A DNA stretch of 64,000 nt, from positions 186,001-250,000 of the forward strand of contig CAMYZE010000001.1 in the NCBI GenBank assembly GCA_947303805.1, written 5' to 3'. A model generated the notes under the pieces. That model saw only the letters and a list, made by a program, of their open reading frames with translations, was not told where the DNA came from and did not search any database. Origin of the DNA: an uncultured Clostridia bacterium (lineage in GTDB: Bacteria > Bacillota > Clostridia > Lachnospirales > Lachnospiraceae). The translations under genes were made by a program, and so were the position numbers. Shown in pieces: positions 63,901 through 64,000 of the stretch (position 1 is its first letter; every line of letters begins with the position of its first letter).

Positions 63901-64000
63901 AGTTCATATTCAACGAAAACTATACAAAAACAATAATTAAAAATTCTACAATATCAAATATTAAGAGAATAACGAGAAACTTTATAGAAAATACTCAAGG
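45993..64000 (+). CDS. giant secreted modular protein (more than 6,000 aa, 3' end outside window)
   Basis: ATG 45993, after AAAGGAGAGG, opens a frame that I followed at sampled points without a stop to base 64000. Parts by residue: signal peptide 1-32; acidic region about 60-300 with an ESETS minisatellite; BspA-like leucine-rich repeats (DUF285; WDTSNVT and VTNMASMF) about 320-566; then supermodules opening with HxHK-x-CG...CxH at about 569, 1113, 1738, 2290, 2839, 3383, 3939, 5163 and 5787. Each continues with a beta-helix-like region (ICLNG...ITNC, then many short Asn-rich strands), KDNDVY, a GYGVIM-x-x-W...FANQFIADTYNR segment and an InlB/Flg_new-like module (VEFMYDE...GRKFxGWATK...LYAIF). 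Two DUF6273 domains (YFGSYPQ...LRTW...FYNKAF) lie at about 4503-4676 and 4839-5003. It is probably a wall-associated adhesin-like protein; anchoring cannot be judged without its C-terminus. Confidence 0.92.
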   Translation, partial: MFSLNKMFIAGLLIFAMVLSNAGMSTLAVSISHYVDNTEANKKDDSDISYRYYEEYRYSYESKTTLLMNSEADAGEAGGDSGIEDKAEQGLAGDSAENPVANENETGISEETDSSDFDVENNESENNESENKEDKVEKEDGKESEVVNPDDIKNETETTDYVEEPEEDETEESETEESETETSTHETREYDEEFGPKQEESETSESETSESETSESEISESETSESETSESETSEEETSESEDGETGARETRPYESTKSEIVEEEKIATASDIEETTMPELKPVKEIASKSDTKLFGAGNTHTLEADWFGTAATGKAGVRFSDVKSIEVTNTVPSSSTHTWNIDDSGLVGYIVDNVHVKIYFPSGDILKLGEPEGEYNGIFGRREDNLYFGHIESFKGLNLIDTSGTVSFSHLFYGIGDDNENNLDIFKDSGITEWDTSNVTDLSFAFAWNNSSSIDFSGWDTKKVTNMASMFRASNIVEIDLTSFDTSNVTSMLYMFFASGNLTTIYASDKFVVNNVNDDGYMFRDCNNLVGGAGTVYHSLHVGKDRAKIDGGSSNPGYFTALPADPHTHKLCGAATNSVCTHTLVTDTHDNVDWKPVKKDITPSAFKTLLQSSGDKYLYLQSNMGTEGGSDHQIVTITANVNICLNGFSMHNIRFSGGNDYVVSITNCQTTESRITTNATNVLSSDTHLNIYGVNKNIEVGSYQIYFTTNSQRTMNLYDIKVKNYDSSTTFNGYLFRTYGNANSQKTTVNLEKVDFDGIKSGGIFQNSILATIKDSTIENSTFTDEVMTITSFGSLTFRGNNEIINNEITTSDEYKNVIWSAGAVEIIDGTTSIVSNTTNAIVGFVTFTVDTTIRSGAKLVISNNKKSVMNDNQTFFNTAQSSSQRYNGSIEVSNNKFVSASDTSTGRKMGVLIGTEPLTIGTGSIIIKDNDVYSDADGTVKLTTKHVYQFYSYISNNSSAIFTQADGTKFSKDSFVEGITFPNTSGYGVIMKNWYANAETPDNFANQFIADTYNRATLKTLMNGDDLVINDGYYVEFMYSDGVYTNIATQTIIIRGKVDATKIASPSDPTGVGREFLGWATKPGAKEEVIDLSTFAITVNTKLYAIFGENHIHKICGTATDSVCVHEGIDSHNTIYKFTRLTIEKINKDGFPTSGSYYLDEDITLTERVTIDNTFNLCLNGHTISGLAFTATARREVNITNCQDSTATINGLKNPAATSTDETYSLFYMVSGNIVSAKGTINTNIDHVVVFENVDSKELYNFYNVNFRPTVASISRDAVFGLFYQRDVESEIKLSSVSITGYNMSDQSIFNTQFTSVDMKNVVIKDNVVSGSSTNRAIIYAANYAANYNFDNVTFENNTAVTTILRCGGQMSFKNTVAKNNSGSTYFLDIVASGTAEFKDGNNLSENTVTERFISNIGTLLFNGDTAFSKNKFASNGTRAFISGESRSKIEFSHGKVSFIENENINTGNEGPSAFIEVNAQNLIIENDATLEIKNNKLIAYNGGVTNIIRLTNNASIVLRKGGSLIIDGNEIDARATSTYAITAINTDQQSKIYIATGNIVIKNNKSTGTYANERHMYGIYSNATDNDTPIFVENGGMFSKDNFIDSIAFAHTTGYGVIMKDWYANAETPDNFAKQFIADTYNRSTLKTVMNGDDLVVNDGYYVEFMYDENTYTSIATQSVIANGKVKAATPSDPMGGGRKFYGWATKVGATKEEVIDLTSFAITENTKLYAIFEMHMHTICGVASGSACTHTLGVNHNKEIVSYDPFPKGLDTGLVNNYLNGTQGGLSNNIYLTENITLTETRISLSRDLNICLNGFSITGNFYSGSKLTITNCKDTVSQIIRTGGEYVFSKMNFEIYGKKVGGTNNINIVSAKHINYYEYGAVRTAYVYNVTWTRSNTAANDGTAIWIGESGGLKTVTLDNVEFVGSTDNSTNDLISMYSNNTVSILNLKDVTIKNYKSINSKILTEAYGTVNLYGDVTIEGVENQTAGGQNTSDALLYIGGVLNVHNGSFNVKNNIVKQQSVIYMESRATYNVAEGATVNVTGNKLYGAAANQRIMMMKPGNIFGNLNVTGNKIIQDGTSTNRRSAVEIINTNSVNIGTGSIVIRDNDVYTAADENVLNTEQHMYGLYSPLTDNTTPMFTQSVGKFSNDSFVDGIAFANTSGYGVIMKDWYANAEEPDNFAKQFIADTYNRATLKTLMNGDDLVINEGYYVEFMYDENTYTSIATQSVIVNGKVKAATPSDPKGLGRKFLGWATKVGATKEEVIDLTSFAITENTKLYAIFSDPHTHKICGVASDSVCTHTLVTDTHDNVTWKPVEKDITLAAFKTLLESSGDKYLYLQSNIGTEGGSAHQEVAITANVSICLNGFSMHNIRFGRNDTTYKVTITNCQTAVSYITQSNQSNVVFNKNNVDIYGNNKNIIIKSARVYNVEDTANAQKTLNFYDIKFEPYDNSVAYYYLIRTSGTGSNQRTTVNIEKSEFDGLKVNGLLNNSIAVTMKDTMTKNCYIVTAVMSINAEGKVVFKGTNEFSNNIHSAAGDNNFFYSTGSVEIADGQTSFVNNTLSTAYCLFHVNCDTTINKNAKLVINNNKKSSTNGNSQYFLRTRDDKTYKFYGSLEVVGNKFVSASGTAPSYFKAGVYCYNSNVGYTLGTGSIIIKDNDVYSDADGTVKLTSQHVYQLFSNINSNTTALFSQAEGTKFSASSYIGGIRFNQASGYGVIMNDWYANAETPDNFANQFIADTSRRATLKTVMNGDNLVVNDGYYVEFMYDENTYTSIATQSVIVNGKVKAATPSDPMGGGRKFYGWATKVGATKEEVIDLTSFAITENTKLYAIFEMHTHKICGIASGSVCTHTLVTDTHSEVEWEPVEKDITPANFKTLLQGAGDKNLYLTSNIGIEGSSGQQEVTITANVNICLNGFSMHNIRFSGGNDYVVSITNCQTTESRITTNATNVLSSDTHLNIYGVNKNIEVGSYQLCFAVNSQKTMNLYDIKVKNYNSSTTFTGYLFRTYNNSDSSKTTVNLEKVNFDGIKSGGIFQNSIVATIKDSTIENSTFTDEVMTITTAGSLTLRGNNEIKNNNQNSSEQNKNLIWVNGPVDIIDGTTSLVSNTTNTTAGFVTFGDNATIRSGAKLVISNNKKSNNNATAQFFLQTTSNKTYKFYGSVEVSNNKLVSASGTSTYRKQGVVMSGATWTIGTGSIIIKDNDIYSDAEGTVKFTTQPFYQLYSGISNNSTALFSQADGTKFSASSYIGGIRFNHTSGYGVIMKNWYANAETPDNFVNQFIADTYNRATLKTVMNGADLVINDGYYVEFMYDENTYTSIATQSVIVNGKVKAATPSDPTGGGRKFVGWATKSNATSKDVIDLTNLVITKNTKLYATFETHAHKICGIASGSACTHTDMTSHAEQVVWEPLPKGLAAAQVNNYINGTTGGLSQYIYLDDDITLTSNAITLARNVYICLNGHSITGVFNESTYKVVITNCQETVGTIGNVDNTVFSRVNAEIYGQEFNGVKNINIKGARYINANTNVAKDIYVYNTKFVKYASNSENGGSAIYVANATSKKTISLEKVEFEGATDTNHRNLNLIGLEGSNDNSVLNMRDVTINNYNSVTSRILYVNNGKVTLRGNNTISNSSNFTLDAENGILQVTAGILNIESGKTLIKGNTGRGNYVVDIKQNATFTLAKGADITIEENKMPKRDANQNVLNLSNNVSLLGSVNVINNKIVSATGTSTRIMAGVYVASGKVVTIGTGSIIVKDNDVYTDADGNTKNNQQRMYGIYSNTTDNSTALFSQYAGTKFSKDSYIEKIRFANTLGFGVLMRNWYANSETPDNFANQFIADTYNRATLKTLMNGDDLVINDGYYVEFMYSDGVYTNIATQAIITNGKVDVTKIASPSDPKGAGRKFVGWATKSDAKKTEVIDLNSLAIVKNITLYAVYEDHTHTICGTTSVCSHIDGTNHNGQMVEWEPLPIGLSRSDVNSYINGTAGGLGSYIYLNEDVRFDGDTLVLTRDVYICLNGHSITGVFSESTYKVVITNCQETVGTFGNSSGTTLNRVNAEIYGREFNGVKNIQIRGARFIYLYTDVTKDIYVYNAVFKKGNSIYDNNATAIFIGNETNKKTVTLEKVEFADGGNQSYKNSNLIALEGNNDNSVLNLRDIKLENYKGFDNRFIYLTNGTVNMYGENIVSGNENLNENANSTLIYVNSGIFNLSGKLDIRDNYVKGKAVIHVAENGSFEMYNDEVAIENRVLTITGNRIKKMNTNQAVLGIEGGQFMTSNNRFYGTVEIKDNKFVSATGTSTYTTAGIYLTQGKQIRVAHMPITVSGNKVYTNEQGTTLNTSQHTYNIYSATTDNTTALFTQADGTKFSKDSFVDGIAFAHASGYGVIMNDWEANAEKPENYILQLVADTYNRANLKTILNGTDLVINEGYYVEFMYNETTYINVATQSVMANGTLKPVASPSDPEGKGRKFLGWATKSDATEDDVIDIYSLVINKDIKLYTVFKESQIKIGNYIFFGSYPQATSDPDVIDPIKWKILEIDTDNNRILLLSDKILEKKYVGNLYEQEWADVELRTWANSDFYNKAFNTKEKSAIIDTTTEGSTEKVFLLSTTEMQKYFSSNDEKKAEGTNYSGNIDEYWLRTSVPPSMGMNRLFYHVSNNGQMSTKTGESGFRPAIYIDSRSDYATAEDFKIKWNLSGREFHDGSIWPDMTTYKEGIVTALPKANNFTDGTDFKGWQINNSGQVYKEIPKTTTDNINLKAYFGDTYTVEFKLDDNTYAKIATQTIAVNGHITKVADPADPLGLARRFLGWGTEPNAPESEVIDVDTFKVTENTTLYAAFTEKGVRVGGYVYFGTYPQVSGDADIIDPIRWIVTNINEETNQATLVADKILDEGYMSSSRQYGWLDQNLRAFANNEFYNKAFRDIEKDAIIDKSSDGNLLKVTIPGGPTFGKGSSGTSYSGHNSYWVNSYVDPPFNPNLRMWRVVNSDGSQSTQSGGNAGLRPMIYVDLNSEYFTAAESKVTWDLNGLKLKNGSIWTDKTTYREGKDIVLPTSDNFVDGRGFQGWRINDSEDIYTELPDNLTGDIVLKAAGIEYDVEFRYDDVLPVYETKSLVAYGNVTPVTNPIDYSGEERQYLGWALTPYASPRDILNLSTYKIEQNTKLYVVFNAYHIHKACGTEENVACVHDGIEAHDESVQYQFLNNRYVEENGFPTEGNYYLVESVTLTDQVTVSSDLNICLNGHTLSGISFRAASTQTVNITNCQHTTATLTGLTGGYSDGSTYNIFDSVSGNIVSVNGTINVNTDRVTTNAYRTGNTMIQRYYNVVFKPMVSTAITTDVFTFAKPSSQGGRNHYIISSASIIGYKVSGKALISITNTSKVVLKDVIIRDTAISGSSGNRGFMYVPSGGGISLDNVTLENNTSTSYGAYFAGRLDVKDSNFISNTAQYLLYVSSSGTLVFDGENDLYSNVTSRRFLYSDTNVTFRGINKIHDNEFNTGGQYSFIGTADQNKKLIFEKGEVEIYNNIDKGNRGDSLISSALVLNDDAKVNIHDNTVVNKTSTANVSIVNSLTSINIASNSSLIVKDNIIDVANNYNSVTAGIVLGATNTINIGTASTITVSGNKLTGTYASDENKHMYGIYSAITNNTTALFNQVGGKFSKDSYVDSIKFTHATGFGILMNNWKENAENPDDYETRLIADNFVRKSLKTFMSGDDLVITDGFNVEFMYDENTYTGIATQSIMLNGKVKPVASPSDPSGRGKAFLGWATVVGGTKKEVIDLSTYEITKDIKLYATFDYHMHKVCGIASDSVCMHTLTDSHSGVIDYTGLDPADYTEDEIVSRLNAGGNYYLISTISFATTKTIAPTSNLYLCLDGKSIENVIFSTPTGRNTYITNCSDRQARLVNSSTSDMFTGSVYIYGINKNILVVSNTISTGNLKAYETKFTEFNSNDGNAIFTLSAGVGARTLHMENCIVDGFNNKMKFIFNENYTKTIIKNSTISNIKRITRNFIENTQ
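46580..46725 (+). repeat. in-frame 15-bp minisatellite (ESETS) in the second giant gene
   Basis: About nine copies of a 15-base unit coding for ESETS, with GAG/AGT/GAG/ACA/AGC codons and a few single-base variants (ESEIS, SEEETS). It forms part of the acidic spacer after the signal peptide and could change length by slippage. Confidence 0.85.
46731..46757 (-). repeat. palindromic repeat inside the second giant gene
   Basis: GGGGCTCGTGAAACTCGCCC with the ATACGAG flank is read in frame as GARETRPYE at about residues 247-255, immediately after the acidic minisatellite. It is the reverse orientation, like the copy in trmL. Confidence 0.9.
47904..48110 (+). repeat. 207-bp perfect internal repeat, copy 1
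   Basis: Identical base for base, as far as I can read, to 54717-54923 within the same gene. It covers the beta-helix segment with ICLNGFSMHNIRF and ITNCQTTESRI. Confidence 0.92.
54717..54923 (+). repeat. 207-bp perfect internal repeat, copy 2
   Basis: Second copy of 47904-48110, 6,813 bases downstream in the same frame. Sequence after it is still similar but has diverged at several bases. Confidence 0.92.

Overview
The window is AT-rich DNA with Firmicutes-type sigma-A promoters, GGAGG ribosome binding sites, L-box (lysine) control and the diaminopimelate dehydrogenase route to lysine. It fits a low-GC anaerobic member of the Clostridia, possibly Lachnospiraceae or a relative. That placement is inference from gene content; no rRNA or tRNA gene was seen. 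There is no transposase, integrase, CRISPR array or phage structural gene.

Layout. 1-2,870: end of an unidentified gene, lysA and a dicarboxylate/amino-acid:cation symporter, the last two on the minus strand. 3,017-4,731: two small multi-spanning membrane proteins. 4,971-21,587: a 5,538-residue secreted protein built of InlB/Flg_new-type beta-repeats with a Gly-rich linker and a cell-wall-binding-like C-terminus. 21,689-26,186 (minus): a lysine operon, read from a promoter at 26,186 through a lysine riboswitch and attenuator into an NhaC-family transporter, dapA, dapB and ddh. 26,274-26,883 (plus): a type III toxin-antitoxin locus of the CptIN kind, with two RNA pseudoknot repeats, a leaky terminator and a ToxN-like toxin. 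27,021-35,155: a nine-gene, tightly spaced run (Wzt-like ABC ATPase, NUDIX hydrolase, phosphopantetheinyl transferase, DUF362 ferredoxin-like protein, YfcE-type phosphodiesterase, glutathione peroxidase, FMN oxidoreductase, amidohydrolase, zinc-binding lipoprotein) closed by a terminator. 35,244-36,992: a DUF4143 ATPase behind a palindromic operator-promoter, abutting the decayed 3' end of a membrane-fusion-protein gene. 37,017-40,185: transglutaminase-like protein, trmL and gpmI. 40,751-45,902: accessory island with an AbiE-like pair, a DUF1902 protein, an ORF6N protein, a PIN-domain toxin pair, a zinc/NlpC-like membrane protein and two nearly identical copies of an unknown membrane-anchored protein. 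45,993 to beyond 64,000: a second giant secreted protein, more than 6,000 codons and still open at the window edge.

Two things run through the whole window. First, a short imperfect palindrome, core GGGCGAGTTnnACGAGCCC, occurs about 20 times, mostly between genes but also inside four reading frames, where it adds GAS-x-TSP or GAR-x-TRPYE peptides without breaking the frame. Second, the second giant gene sits downstream of a duplicated cassette (paralogous membrane protein, palindrome, toxin-like module, MFSLNK leader); one copy of the cassette ends in a leader aborted after 14 codons. The giant itself is made of nine roughly 1.65-kb supermodules, each opened by an HxHK-x-CG...CxH motif, with a 207-bp stretch perfectly repeated 6.8 kb apart. 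Together these suggest a locus that grows and reshuffles by recombination, surrounded by toxin-antitoxin genes.
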